A DNA stretch of 64,000 nucleotides from Maratus speciosus (Eukaryota; Arthropoda; Arachnida; Araneae; Salticidae). A model generated the notes under the pieces. The model was not told the DNA's origin. It made no database searches and worked only from the letters and a program-made list of their open reading frames with translations. Both the position numbers and the translations under genes were made by a program. The stretch covers positions 32,056,852 to 32,120,851 of the forward strand of contig OZ010800.1 in NCBI GenBank assembly GCA_963932465.1, in the 5' to 3' direction. The first letter of the stretch is position 1. The number at the start of each line of letters is the position of its first letter. Below are positions 1 to 11,703 of the stretch, piece by piece.

Positions 1-224
1 TGTGACATTACACAAACTGAAGAAAAATATTAGTATTTAGTGGGTAAGAGAAAAAAAATCTATAGTGTAAAACGAAAACCTGACATAAAATGTAGAAGTA
101 AAAAAAGAAAAACAACGGTACGTGTGTACAAACACAAAACTCCAAAATTATTCTTGTGAATGTGATTTCAATTACATAATTAATGAATTAATATTATTAG
201 ATTATGTAATGATACAGAGTTTTG

Positions 225-640
225 CTTGACACCATGAACTAAGGGTAAACATAGGAACAAAGTGTGAAAGTTTTAAATTACCTCAATGAACAAAATGTGA
301 CAAACTCATGAACAATGTATGCTAATATCTTAATGAACAAAGTTTATTTTCACATGAACCAAAATTGTGTAAGTATACCCATGATCTAACGTGTAAAAAC
401 TCACATGAACTTATTGTAATCTCACATGAACGAAATTGTGTAATTATCCTCATGAACTAATGTGTGTTTTCAGATGAACTAAATTTGTGTAATTACTCTC
501 ATGAACAATGTGTGATTTCACATGAACAAAATTTTGTAAGTATTCACATGAACTGATGTGTAACAAAATAACTGAAATACTTGTATTTCACATGAATTAA
601 TGTGTATCTATCCAAAACTTAAGTGTAGCACATGAACTAA
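225..640. repeat. Irregular tandem repeat (CACATGAAC...TGTGTAA)
   Basis: About a dozen diverged copies of a short motif, roughly CACATGAAC followed by AAATTGTGTAA or ACTAATGTGTAA, recur every 25-60 bases. Spacing is irregular and no reading frame persists. It looks like a decayed minisatellite. No TIRs or target duplication were seen at its ends. Confidence 0.75.
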
Positions 641-1164
641 TGTTGTCGAAAAGTAAAAAAAAAAAAAAAAAACCGTCAACTTTAAAATTAAATGATAAGT
701 AAAAAAAGGAATGTTATTAAATTATATTGTGAAAATGTAAATTCCAAAACCAAAACTGAATGTAAGGAGTGAAGTGTGATGTTTCCATCACATGTATACA
801 CCAAGTTACTAAAGTAGTAAAAATATCCAAAATCGCTTAAGTGAAACTCGTGCAAAAAAAAAAAAAAACATCTATACAGTGTTTGTGTGTACATCTTTAT
901 TACCAAAACCTTTACAAGTGAGAATAAAAAATCTGATGACCCGCATCAGTGTATCTCTTTACTCTACCGTACTATCTTTTAATCATCCGACCATTCCTGC
1001 AGTAATAATCGAATGAGAAAAAAGTATACCTAACAGTAAACACATAATTTCTAAAAAAAATATTTAAATTTACAGCTAAGTGTAAAATGTGAAATAAATT
1101 ATCACCAATGCCATATGGTGAAGCATTAAGATGTACATAAATGTTTAACACAGTGAATTTTTTT
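641..1164. other. AT-rich spacer, no gene seen
   Basis: A/T-homopolymer-rich DNA, including an A-run near 655-672. The only ORF (72 aa, minus) is low-complexity and starts inside homopolymer-rich sequence. I see no family, RNA gene or repeat structure here. Confidence 0.5.
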
Positions 1165-1345
1165 TTTTTTTTATGAAATTTTTTTTAAGAATCCTTCACA
1201 ATACAAAATGCAGCAAGAAAAAAAATAATATATCTTGTAAAGAGTTTTTTTTTATGATTTTTTTTTTTTTTAAAGAATCCTTCACAATACAAAATGCAGC
1301 AAGAAAAAAAATGTAATATATCTTGTAAAGAGGTTTTTTTTTTTT
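1165..1345. repeat. 86-bp direct duplication
   Basis: A block starting AGAATCCTTCACAATACAAA occurs at 1188 and again at 1274, an offset of 86 bases. It is nearly identical between copies, including the following ATATATCTTGTAAAGAG, and is bordered by T-runs. The high identity implies a recent local duplication, probably slippage between the flanking poly-T tracts. Confidence 0.85.
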
Positions 1346-1369
1346 TTGGAAAAAAATATAAATGTGTTC

Positions 1370-2471
1370 AACGAAATGAATTGCAGTTGTCTAAGGTTTC
1401 TCGTTGTTCTTGTATATATTTCTTTACGGTAGGACATCTATGTGAAAAAGCTGTACGGAAAAAAATAAAATTTGTGTTGTTTACCTTATTACATCTAACG
1501 TAATTAATGCACTTTGGGCTGTTTGTACAATGAGGATCTTTATGTGATAAGGCACATACAGGAACCTAATTTTATCTGTGCGTGCTTTTGCCTGATGAAG
1601 AAGATTTTGACATGTGAAACATCTTTTTACTGAAACGTATCTTTTTATAGGGGAACCCGTAGACTGAATTTTGATTTCGCCATGAATAATTAACATTTTA
1701 GTTAACTTTGGGGGGTATTAAAAATATCTAATTAAATAACTCAACATATTTCATCTTATATTTTTGTTGAAATTGAATAGAAGGTGTGGATATATCAGTT
1801 AAGTCAGAAATTGCCAAAAGAATATCAGGGATATTAAAATTTTCTGGCAACTGACAAATTATAACTGAAATTGGTTTCAAATAATGCTTAGAAGGGGAAG
1901 AGAAGTTACTATTTTTAAGAAAAGTGGTAACTTCTGTAGTACCTTTATTCTGATGTGGGCATTTCAAATCAGAAACAATATTTGACTTATGCTGCAAAGA
2001 TTTTTCAGCCAGACTGGTGTTTTCACAAATATCTTTTTGTGTTTATTTATTCAGCTTAGGTGATAATATTTCGCCGTATGCCTCGGATGTGCTTTGATTT
2101 TCAGAAGGAGTCTCATTAATTTCAACGTTATGTTTATCTTTTACTGTTAGTGCGTGCAATCTTTCCAAAATTTTTGTGTTAAAAATTTGTAGATTTTTGT
2201 TCTTATTCTGCAACCTAACATAATCATCTTTTATAACCTGAAAAAAATTACTCAAAATTTGAAATTCCCATAAAAATTTCTTATGAATAGAAGAAATATT
2301 TTCAACCAAAGTGTCATTGTTTTTATTTCCAATTTGCTCCTGCAGTAGAGGGAATTCTGTGTTTACCTTTTCGCCAAATGTCTTAAGTGCTTCCTCAAAC
2401 GTGTACGGAAGAGAACATTTTATTTCAGCCATAGACACTTCCAACTCTGGATTGCTATCGGTCTGTGACAT
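1370..2471 (-). pseudogene. Gag/ORF1-like zinc-knuckle protein, broken
   Basis: Read on the minus strand from a Met at 2471, one frame runs for about 247 codons to 1728, interrupted only by a TAA near 2043. The first ~140 residues are polar and probably coiled-coil (LQNKNKNLQIFNTKILERL). A later stretch, PISVIICQLPENFNIPDIL, resembles the region before the zinc knuckles in gag-like ORF1 proteins. After a frameshift, Cys/His spacing typical of CCHC knuckles follows: CFTCQ near 1610, then CALSHKDPHC with a further Cys six residues on (near 1520-1560), and a final HRCP-type motif near 1420. This fits the nucleic-acid-binding ORF1/gag of a retroelement (Jockey/I-type non-LTR, or an LTR gag). No reverse transcriptase lies downstream, so it is an isolated remnant. 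Family assignment is by motif only. Confidence 0.5.
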
Positions 2472-2614
2472 TTTTCAAAAATGTTGAAAAAAAAATGTAG
2501 CCGAAGAAGAATTAAAAAGTATAAAAGATGGCACAATAATTTACAATTTAGTTACTATATTTGAGCAAAACGGAAAGAAAAAGAAAAAAAAAAATCTAAC
2601 CAAACATTTTCTCT

Positions 2615-2658
<44 letters not shown>

Positions 2659-3940
2659 GAATGAGCAAATTAAAAGAGAAAAAAATGGGGGAGTTCTCAA
2701 AAAAATTATTTCTGTCTATTTTAAAAGTATGTATTATATGAAATATTCATACAGTAAGAAAAATTTTAAACCCTCAGATATTATACAGAAATTAGCAAAT
2801 AATCAGTGCAACATCTTCCAATAATATGCATGTAAAAATAATATCCAATTGGCAATGCTGAGTAAAAGCAAAAACTATATAAATAACTATCAAATAATTG
2901 CCGAGATAAAATTTTATAAGGCTCATCTGGAAACGGCGACAAGGAATGCCAATATGCCTAGCCTAGCATAAACAAATATTAACTAAATGACAATTTATTT
3001 TCTGTATGGAAAATAATGAATCACCTAAATATCAATATAAAATAAATATGCACTGAAATACTGAAATTAAAAAAAAACTTACCTTTCAAAATAAAGCAAG
3101 AAAAGAGAAGACAAAAATTATAAGTGCCAAATAAAACATTAAAATATACTGCTTCAATTTGTAAGCTTCTCTGTTCATGCTAACAAATATAATGAATAGT
3201 AAGAATAAGTATACATTTTCTTTTAACCATAAAATGAAACAGAGGATATATATAGATCATATAGTGTAAGAAAAAAAAACAACAATGAAAGAGTTATGTA
3301 CTGTAACCAAGAACTTAAAGTTTAAAAACACTCTAAAAAATTTCCATTGTATGCTTCTCTCTCTTTTTTCTTTTTTTACTGCATTATTTTTTAATTTCTG
3401 TAGACTCTTCAAAAGAAAAAATGGGTGTTCTATCATATAATCATAAAACTGAAAAATGGTCGTGCAGACTTGTTGATATGGTATGTTAGAAGATTCACTG
3501 TTTTTTTTTTCAAGAAAAGACTGAAAGCACAATCACCATAAAAAAAAACAAATTCTGTTCACAGAACTTTCGAAAATTTTCATAAGCATAGATTCTGCTG
3601 TGATTAACTTTCTTCTTTTTTTTTTTACCAAAAAAAAATTTTTTTTATCACCTGATTAGATCGTTTCTCTGACATCTGTCAACACACATTTTTTTTTTAT
3701 CATATTTCACCGGAAACAACAAATACTTGACTCACGCAAATCACCGACGAAACACTTGGAAGAAAAAAAAAAACTTTTTTGAGGACACCTTCATTCATAG
3801 CATTTGTAACCTAAGATTTTACGTACACCTTTACCGCACTATGTACGCAAATCTTTTTTCTTTTAACATTTCATCAAAGAAAATCCAGGTACTGTTGAAA
3901 GTATTCGCAACAGGATAACACACTTAACACAGATCACAAA
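2472..3940. other. AT-rich spacer with a 39-T homopolymer
   Basis: A run of 39 T lies at 2617-2655 and several shorter A/T runs occur. Small ORFs (minus 3257-3532, plus 3727-3918) are rich in Lys/Phe from A/T runs and have no recognisable family. A good minus-strand 5' splice-site match (AAG then GTAAGT) lies near 3080, but no exon can be defined around it. Confidence 0.45.
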
Positions 3941-5090
3941 ACTGGGTAACAAAACTCACAGCACATCGTCGAGCAGGCACACACTCACGAATCCCAAAAC
4001 ACTGTAGAAAGGGGAAAATGACACACACGCGATATGAGCCGTTGAAGTCGCTGATGTTTCTATCGCCGCACTCACTTTTTTACGATAAGTGATGGTATCA
4101 GATCACATCAGAGAGCCGCCGAATGATTCCGATCATCTGGGGGAGGTGATGATGCAGGAATGAAGAACGAACCGGAACGATATCCGATTGGGAAAGGAGG
4201 GCATCCAGGCACACCGCAGCGTCGATAAACACCCGTCACAGAATCAGGGGAAACACGTCACATAGATGAGAACAGTCCAGGAATTGTGAAGTCCATATCT
4301 AGTCTGATATTAAGAGGGGGGGGGGTGAATTTCTCTCTCTAACGTGCATTTTTTTAAAAACTAAGTTGGAGAAAAATATAGGCGATGCGCCAAGTTGTAT
4401 AATAAAGATTGAAGACCGGGTTCTAAAATGCACAGAAAAATTGATTAAAAAAACTCCAGCTATTAATTTCTGGAAAAACTATTTATTTAAACCATTTTAG
4501 AGGTGGTTCAACTGGAACAAAATGAGAGAAAGATCCCTATTACAAAATGGGGCGCCAAAGCGCATTTACTTTTAGAACCTTCACATATTGAAGGCTAGAA
4601 CAGGAGTGAAAGTTTTCGCTAGAAGTCTAGAAATCTTGGCGTTGCACAGAATCGCCAATTTACAAACTTTTGGTGACTGCATGAAAGTGAACAAAGGTTT
4701 TGGCGAAAAACATTACAGCAAATAATCTGGTGTCCCTACCGGATGGGTGACGCCTAGGTTGCAAGTAACCTTCTCTAATTACGATGAGAAAGGCATCAGA
4801 AAAACCAAAAGTTGTTTATATTACAGATAGGCCTTTGCCCAACTAACTGTTTCATAAAATTGTACAAGCAGACCACTGCATGAGAAAAATGCCGAGAATC
4901 ACAGGCATCTGGCTTTTAGCTCGACCACAATACACGAAAAATACATGCGTCCCATAAGATCCGTTCATTTTTACTTTTGTTGTTAATACAATTTCAACGG
5001 TCAAATATTAGCAGAGATAAAGAATTGCTTCTCACTGCGGCGGGCGAACAATCCGATGAAATTAAATGAAGACATTGCTACCAGCAGCTG
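3941..5090. other. GC-richer, apparently non-repetitive segment
   Basis: Compared with its neighbours, this stretch has more G+C and CpG, especially 3950-4290, and shows no internal repeat, TIR or transposon motif. No ORF above about 60 codons is present on either strand. It could hold host non-coding sequence, such as a promoter, UTR exon or lncRNA, but nothing in the sequence proves transcription. A G-run sits at 4315-4326. Confidence 0.3.
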
Positions 5091-5393
5091 CGCTTTTTAA
5101 TTTTTATTTTTATTTTTTTTTTTTTTTGCACTGGGAGCGATAACCGACAGATGACTGATTTAAATGAGAAAAGGAAAAGTAATTGAATCTATGAGCGCAC
5201 TGAAATAAAGATGTTTTTAGAAAGAAGAAAGAAAACACTTTAATAAAAATCTGGATTGTTTTGAGAAATGAATTTAATTACATATTTCAGTATAAGAAAG
5301 AGAGGGGGGGGGATAAAATGTTATAAAAGTAATAAAGTTATGTTTTAAATTAATTTTGAATAAAATGAGAGATATGCAACAGGAACTCTGTCA

Positions 5394-6735
5394 TACCCGG
5401 CTCGGACTTGTTTTTCGGAACGAAAATTTTTATCAATCATTTTTGAATCGCAATTGAAAAAATATGTATAATAATTGAAATTTACGAAAAATATGAATTA
5501 AATGTATGCTTTGTAGCACATAAGTGTTTTTTTAAGAACGGAATTTTGCATGTTTAAATATATAATGAAAAAAACCCCGCATTTTTTTGTCTATAGACTA
5601 GAAATTTTTTGTTGTTATTTACAATTATTTACAGTTATTTCAATGAATAATCTACTATTTTTCACAGAGAAATAAATTAAAACACGTGATATAAATGCGT
5701 AAATAATTACATTACTTTAATTTTGTTTCTATTTGAAAGTATTTTGAATATTTCATGATTTCTTTTATACGCTTTTTTAAATTCTAAATATGATTTTTTT
5801 TTTTTTTCGAATTTTTGGTTTTGTAATTATTACTTACGTAATAACTATTTTCAGCAGTTCAATATCTTTTTAGAACTTATTTTTAATCACCAAGACAGTT
5901 ATTCTAACTATAATCATAAGCATCCAAGATTTTAAAAATTCAAAAGTTAAAAAGCTAGTTGGTAAAAAAACGATACATTTATTTCACTGTGAAAAGTAGT
6001 ACCGGATTTGTGTAAATAACAGTAAATAAATTTTAAAATTAGCTTAATTTTATGGTCTATAAAAGTTCTAATTGACTTTTTTTTTAAATTTGTTATTATT
6101 ATTATTTATTTATTTTATCTTTAGTTTTCATTAAATATAATAGCATGCAAAGATTCGCACCTAAAATTGTATTTATATAATTAATCTGATTTAGATAGAA
6201 ATATAATACAAGAAAAAAAAAACGAAAGAAATTACTACGTAGACACTTATACTAATTAAAAATAAAGAATTCCTGACTTTAAAACATCATATTAAAAATA
6301 TAAAAGCATATTTTGAATAAACCATGAAATATTTCAATGAGGAAACAAAATGAAAATAATATATTTGTTCACTTATTTTAATTTATTTCTCTGTTAAAAA
6401 TTGTGGATATTCATTGAAATAACTGTAAATAATTTTAATAACAAAAAATTTCTGGTCTATAGGCATATAGATATGCGGTTTCTTTTTTTTCATTATATAT
6501 TTAAACATGCAAAATTTCGTTGTTAAGAAAGCACTTATATGCTACAAAACATACATTTAATTCATATTTTTCGTAAATTGAAATTATTATACATATTCTT
6601 TCAATTGCGGTTCGAAAATGGTTGATAAAAATTTTCGTTCTGAAAAAGAAGTTCTAGTCGAGATCGAACACGGGTAGAAAAAACTCAAATCCAGACTGCT
6701 GCCGCTACGCTACGAAGCCGCTTGCCGAAGCAGAA
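5394..6735. mobile_element. Non-autonomous long-TIR element
   Basis: The segment from about 5394 to 5850 is repeated in inverted orientation at about 6220-6676. Matching blocks include GAACGAAAATTTTTATCAA with TTGATAAAAATTTTCGTTC, and further pairing through the ATTTCATGATTT and AAATTATTA regions. The arms are about 440 bp around an AT-rich core without a transposase ORF. The right end continues into a tRNA-like segment (6657-6713) of which the left end keeps only a vestige (TACCCGG). Architecture and size resemble the element at 9459-10802. The exact ends and target duplication are not resolved. Confidence 0.65.
6657..6735 (-). other. tRNA-like segment (Pol III A/B box-like)
   Basis: On the minus strand, TAGCGTAGCGG (6703-6713) resembles a tRNA A box, and GTTCGATCTCGAC (6657-6669) about 35 bases downstream resembles a B box. 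No cloverleaf with paired acceptor stems can be drawn, so it is a tRNA-derived relic, not a functional tRNA gene. It forms the right end of a long-TIR element. Confidence 0.45.
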
Positions 6736-6904
6736 AATTTATCTGATTATAAACTGTGGCTTAAACTTTGCGGCTGATTTTCCCAAGACCTCTGTGTGTT
6801 GCGCTTTATGACAGTCATATATTTATATACAAACTATACTCTATCGAAACACAAATATTCATCGCATTCGGCGAGACCAACCTCGGACCCTCTCCTTGTT
6901 AGTA

Positions 6905-8265
6905 CTGAACGCTTTAGATCTACAATTAGTCAAAATTAAGCATGGGTTATTAATTATTCGTTAAAATAATATTTTAATTAAATACGTAAAAAAATCAGTA
7001 AATCCTTTAACAAATGCCCAAGGGCACCAATAAAAATATGGCCGTGTTGGTCCTGGAAGAAGAGTTCAAGACCCAACTTTAAAATTATGCACTGAGAAAG
7101 TGAGGAAATTCGTTGGCGCAATATGCATGGCGCTCAAAAAGTTGGGGCCCTGAACTGGGCCCTACGGGATCATAGGGGCCCCAGGGTCTTAACTGGAATG
7201 TATAGACGTGAGAGTAACTAAATGGAAAAAGGGTTGCGAAAATGAAGATTGTATTAAAAGGGGGTAATTTAATAACAATTTATGGTGCAAAAATTTCAAA
7301 GGGCCCGTTACCGGGTACCAAAGGGCTAGGGGCTTAACTGGCATGTAGTTGTGTATAAAGATATTTTTAATAGTTATTAAAATAATCAGAAGACTCTAAA
7401 ACTATGTTAAAGAAAATTTCAAGAAATCCGGATCATTTAAAAAAAAATCCGCACCAAGGTCCCTGAGAAGGCGATTAATATTCAAAATTGGTGGTAGCTG
7501 AAGTCTGAGAATTTTTTTGTCATTCATTTAATAGCTGTAAGACCTGAGAAGTTGTTAGAAAAAAAAGCTAGTGAATTGGGCCATTTTTAAGGGACCTATA
7601 ATAGGGATCTCAAAAGGGGCCAATTCATTGTTAGAAAAAGGCCCTAACAGGAAAACGTGTCAAAATATCTTAGTACTTAGCGCTTTAGAACTTTAATTAG
7701 TCAAAATTAAGCATAGGGTACGAATTATTCGGTAAAATAATACTTTAAAGAAATGCACGAAAGATTAGATAATGTTTAAAAAAGGGCCCTAGGACACCAA
7801 TAAAAATTTGAGGCTGTTGGTCCAGTAATAAGGACTCAAGACTCAACTATAAAATTATGGACTTGGAAGGTGAGAAAATTAGGGGATGAAAAATGCTTGG
7901 CTCTCAAAAAGTTCAAGGAGCCCTGTATCGGGCCCTGCGATTTCCTAGGGTTCCTATAAAAGAAGAGTATTTTGCTCCAGGAATAAGAAAATAAGACTCA
8001 ACTATAAAATAATGCACTTAAAAGGGGAGTAAATTATGGGGTGAAAAATGATTGGCTCTCAAAAAGTTCAAGGAGCCCTGTACCGGGCCCTGCGATTCCC
8101 TAGGGCTCCTATAAAAGAAGAGTCTTTTGCTCCAGGAATAAGAAAATAAGACTCAACTATAAAATTATGCACTTAGAAGAAGAGAAAATTAGGGTGTGAA
8201 AAATGCTTGGCGCTCAAAACGTTCAAGGGGCCCTGCTATTCCCTAGGGTGCCCAGGGGAATGGAA
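6905..8265. repeat. Tandem array with 155-bp units and a larger duplication
   Basis: Three copies of a 155-bp unit are marked by GGCTCTCAAAAAGTTCAAGG-like sequence at 7899, 8054 and 8209, with GGGCCCTGCGATTCCCTAGG and AAGACTCAACTATAAAAT inside each unit. A diverged copy lies upstream at about 7020-7190. The stretch AGTCAAAATTAAGCAT plus its flank occurs at about 6925 and again at about 7700, indicating an older ~770-bp duplication. No protein is encoded. The array abuts the truncated 5' end of the BEL element. Confidence 0.8.
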
Positions 8266-8299
8266 TAACCTAAAAGTGATTTTTTAGTTAAGTAATATA

Positions 8300-9458
8300 A
8301 TTCCATTTTGCTAGAGCTGTTTAATGAGGGTATAATAGAGTTTTGCACCGAGAAACATTCCAATAACTCCTATTACATACCACACAGACCTGTTATCCGT
8401 GAAGGCAAAACCACAACAAAAATGAGAATAGTCTATGATGCTTCTTCTAAATATGTTGATTCTCTATCATTAAACGAATGTTTGAATGATGGTCCTAACT
8501 TGAAACCTAATGTTTTAGATATAATTTTAAAATTCCGGTTGCATAAAATTGCTTTTTCGGCTGATACTAAAAAAGCCTTTTTACAAATATCTATAGCCGA
8601 AGAAGTTCGAAATTATGTTTTATTCTTATATTATGAAGATTTTGATAAGAATAAAAACGTAGAAACCTATAGTGACCATATGACCAGTGATACTTTTAGT
8701 GTCACCTGCAGTGCCTTTATCCTCACTGGTACTATTAAGAATCATATTAATAAATATAAAAACTCTCATAAGAAAACATTTGAAATTCTAAATTCTTCTC
8801 TTTATGTTGATGATTTGTTTTCAGAAGAAAACCATGTTCTAGAAGCTTTTAATTTATCTAAAGAATCTGTTGATATTTTGAAAGAAGGGGCGATGAAGTT
8901 AAGAAAATTTGAAAGTAATTCTAAGAAACTTAGGAAAAAATGGGTTGATGAAAACATACCTATTTCGAGTTCCGACCCCCAAAGACTTCTCTAAAAGTTT
9001 TAGGATTGATCTGTAACAATAAAGCAGATAATTTGGGACTAGAATTACGACCCTTGTTAGCAAATTTAAGCAATGATTATTGTACAAAACGGAAGGTTTT
9101 GAAAATTGCAGCTATGTTGTTTGATCCAGCTGGATTTATTGCCCCTTTTATTATTCGTATCAAATGCATTTTACAACAATTATGGTTAATGCGATTATCA
9201 TGGGATGAAAGTTTTTCTGGTGAACTAGAAAATAATTGGCAAAATTGGTTTTCAGAAATCCCGGATCTCGCACACTTGAAAATTCCTAGGCATTATTTTA
9301 GCACCTGATCATGGAAAAGGAGCATCTCCAATTGCATATTTTTACTGATGCTAACCCTAATGCGTATGGTGCAGTGGCATGCTTACGATATCCCATTTCT
9401 AAAGATAAATATAAGACTAGTTTTCTAATGTCTAACAAGCAAAAGGCCTACCTTGTTA
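8300..9458 (+). pseudogene. BEL/Pao reverse transcriptase and start of RNase H
   Basis: Copies retrotransposon RNA into DNA. The RT block shows the Pao-type signatures MRIVYDASSK, SLNECLNDGPNL, SADTKKAFLQI, TCSAFILTGTI and an intact catalytic SLYVDDLF near 8795-8820. After a frameshift near 8985 the connection region continues (KVLKIAAMLFDPAGFIAPF near 9090-9150). A second break near 9308 precedes the RNase H start, LHIFTDANPNAYGAVACLR (9338-9395), with its catalytic Asp. The frame runs up to 9456 and is then interrupted by the TA-flanked insertion. The RT begins without its fingers subdomain, so the 5' part of pol is missing. The family is clear from motif order. Activity is excluded by the frameshifts and the missing 5' half. 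Confidence 0.9.
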
Positions 9459-9612
9459 ATCACAGATTTTTTATATTTTAATATATGTTGCAGGGTAGAG
9501 ACCCCTTAGTGTCAGGTTCAACGGATTTTATACAACGCTCCTTAGTTCTTGAGAAAAAGGGGGGTCTAATAGTAGTACACAACTTAAATACTTACTTTGC
9601 AACCAAGATGAT

Positions 9613-9680
9613 AGGTTGGTCGTGGCTCAGTTGGTATGGCGTTTGCCGGTCTATCCGTGGGCCCCGGTTTGATACCTGAA
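9613..9680 (+). other. tRNA-like segment in left arm
   Basis: TGGCTCAGTTGGTATGG (9623-9639) fits a tRNA A box and GGTTTGATACC (9666-9676) a B box, about 27 bases apart, preceded by GGTTGGTCG. The spacing is tRNA-like but acceptor pairing is poor. The same module is present inverted in the right arm. Confidence 0.6.
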
Positions 9681-10569
9681 CGCACTACATTTGTTTTTGT
9701 TTTATAAATATACTTGTAATTTAACTTAATAATCTCATTGTCAATTAAAATTAATATCATATAATATTGTATATCAATTATAATTTTAACCTATTTAATT
9801 TTTTACTTTTAACTAAATAGTTGTATAAAACATCATAAAACTGTTAATTTTAAAAAATCAATTTTAAAATGTATTTCATCTATTCTTTATCAATGCAATG
9901 ATATTGAGCAATTGTGTCAATTCGTGATTTTAAAGAAAAATCATTTACGCATTGCTTTAACAAAGGAAGTCAATGCAGCAATACAATTATTCTGTTTTAA
10001 AAGTAACAAGCATAATTATATTAAAAATTAGCATTAGAATTAAATTACAACCGATTTTTTGCATATTAAAGATTTTTAAATTTTTAATACGTATGCTTGC
10101 GCTTTCAATTATTTTGCTTTCCCTTTATCTTCTTTCTGTTTTTATTTTTATTTTATTTAAATATTCTTTTATTTTATCATAACTAGATGTCGCCACAACA
10201 GATTTTGTTACGATTTTGGAAACTTTAATAAAAATCCCTATATTGGGCGGCTGTCATTTAAGCGTGATGGTCGTGAGCGCTTCTCCATTTGTCATCAAAT
10301 GCTACTAAAGCACGACCGAATCCATTAATTACAACATTTTTCATAAATATAATTTATTACTGAATTAAAAGGCTATCAAGTCTCTTTAATCGATCCAATT
10401 TCTTCTTAAACCTCTTTAAAGGATGAGAAATAATAGTTTAAAAATAAAAAAATTATAAATTTAAGTTTGTTAACATTATAATTATTCTATGATATGAAAA
10501 TTTTTAATTAAAATTATTAAATTATAATTACAAGTATATTTATAAAACAAAAAATGAGAAAAACAAATG

Positions 10570-10650
10570 CAGCGCGTTCGAGTACCGAACTCGGGCCAGC
10601 AGATCATCCAGCAAACGCCTTACCACCGGAGCCACGACCAACCTAGCCTT
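10570..10650 (-). other. tRNA-like segment in right arm
   Basis: The inverted counterpart of the left-arm module. On the minus strand, GGTCGTGGCTCCGGTGGTA (10621-10639) is A-box-like and GAGTTCGGTACTCGAAC (10576-10592) contains a good B-box core, GAGTTCGGTACTC. It is better preserved at the B box than the left-arm copy. Confidence 0.6.
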
Positions 10651-10802
10651 TTTGTTACAAAGTAAGTATTTAAGTTGTGTACTACTCTTAGACCCCTCCC
10701 CCGGTTTCTCAAGAACTAAGCAGCGTTGGATAAAAACCGTTGAACCTGAGACTAAGGGGTCTCTACCCTACAATATATATTAAAATAATCAAAATCCGTG
10801 AT

Positions 10803-11703
10803 TACCAAGGTGGGTCCTCTCCTTGTAAGTCTAGGGTTGCTTCCCTTGAGGAAATTAACTCTGCCACGTCTTGAACTCATGGGAGCACTTATTGGTGCCA
10901 GAATGGCAAAGTTTATCACAAACATTATCCATGTAAATAATACTAATTTCTGGACTGATTCAGAAATTGTTCTTCATTGGCTAAGAGGACCAAAAGAAAA
11001 AAGGGAAACCATTTGTTAGTAATCGAATTGCTGAAATTCATAATTTGTCTGATCATAGTTTATGGAGACACTGTGACGGCAAACCTAATCCCGCAGATTT
11101 AATAACCAGAGATTGTTCTGTGAAACATTTAATAAATTTCAAAAATGGTGGTATGGTCCTGAATTTCTTTCCCTTCTCGAAAATCAGTGGCCTAGGGTTA
11201 AAATTGTTACATATGGATTACCTGATGTTTCTGTCTCGAAAAGGCAGCAGCCATTTTTTGTGTTGTTCAAATAACGCTGATAAAATTACAATTTTTAATC
11301 TGGAAAAGTATAGCTCCCTAAAGAAATTGCATCGAATAACTGCATGGATACTTAGATTTATTTCAAACATCAAAGTAAAGGTAGAAAAAAGAAATTTTTC
11401 AGAATTATCAGCCGAGGAAATATTACATGCGGAAAGTTTTTGGTTAAAATTTATTCAGGGAGAAATTTTTCCTGAAGTTATAAAATGCTTGAAATATAAC
11501 AAGAATATCCCTAGAGAGTCGAATCTTCTACAGTTAAATCCTTTGTTGTCAGAGGAAGATTTACTGTTGGTACGAGGACGGTTACAAAAGTCTAATTACT
11601 CATTTTATGAAAAGCATCCTATTATGCTTCCTCCAAAACATAAGATTACAGAACTAATTGTAAAAGATCCACATGAAAAAGTTTTTCATTCAGGAGTGTC
11701 CAG
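10803..11703 (+). pseudogene. BEL/Pao RNase H and integrase zinc-binding region
   Basis: Continues the BEL pol after the TA-flanked insert. LPRLELMGALIGARMAKFI (near 10860-10920) and FWTDSEIVLHWLRGP (near 10950-10990) are Pao RNase H hallmarks, with the catalytic Asp in WTDS. A frameshift near 11010 is followed by PNPADLITRDC (near 11085) and then the pre-integrase region, LLVRGRLQKSNYSF (near 11565-11605), HPIMLPPKHKITELIV, and HEKVFHSGV (near 11673-11698) with zinc-ligand-type His residues. The frame is cut at 11703 by the hAT-like element. The apparent ORF continuing to 11845 reads into that element's terminal repeat and is not part of pol. Confidence 0.88.

Larger units (their letters stand above)
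9459..10802. mobile_element. TA-flanked long-TIR element with tRNA-like arms
   Basis: Its ends are inverted copies starting ATCACRGATTTT and including GGGTAGAGACCCCTTAGT, AGTACACAACTTAAATACTT and TTTTATAAATATACTTGTAA. Arms are about 300-340 bp (about 9459-9800 and 10460-10802) around an AT-rich core with no transposase. TA occurs at both junctions (9457-9458 and 10803-10804). The BEL frame is restored if the element and one TA are removed, which fixes the boundaries. TA duplication suggests mobilisation by a Tc1/mariner-type transposase. Each arm carries tRNA-like A and B boxes. Small ORFs inside (9485-9679, 9973-10182) are fortuitous. Confidence 0.9.

Noticed and set aside
3075..3090. Minus-strand splice donor (AAG then GTAAGT)
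   Set aside because: Good consensus but isolated; no ORF or acceptor context allows an exon to be drawn.
9613..9680. A functional tRNA gene
   Set aside because: A and B box-like motifs are present, but acceptor and T-stem pairing is poor and the copy is part of a transposon arm. The same holds near 6.7, 10.6 and 39.6 kb.
9485..10182. Small plus ORFs within the TA-flanked element
   Set aside because: The first lies in the terminal arm and is not kept in the inverted arm; the second is Ile/Leu-rich translation of AT DNA.
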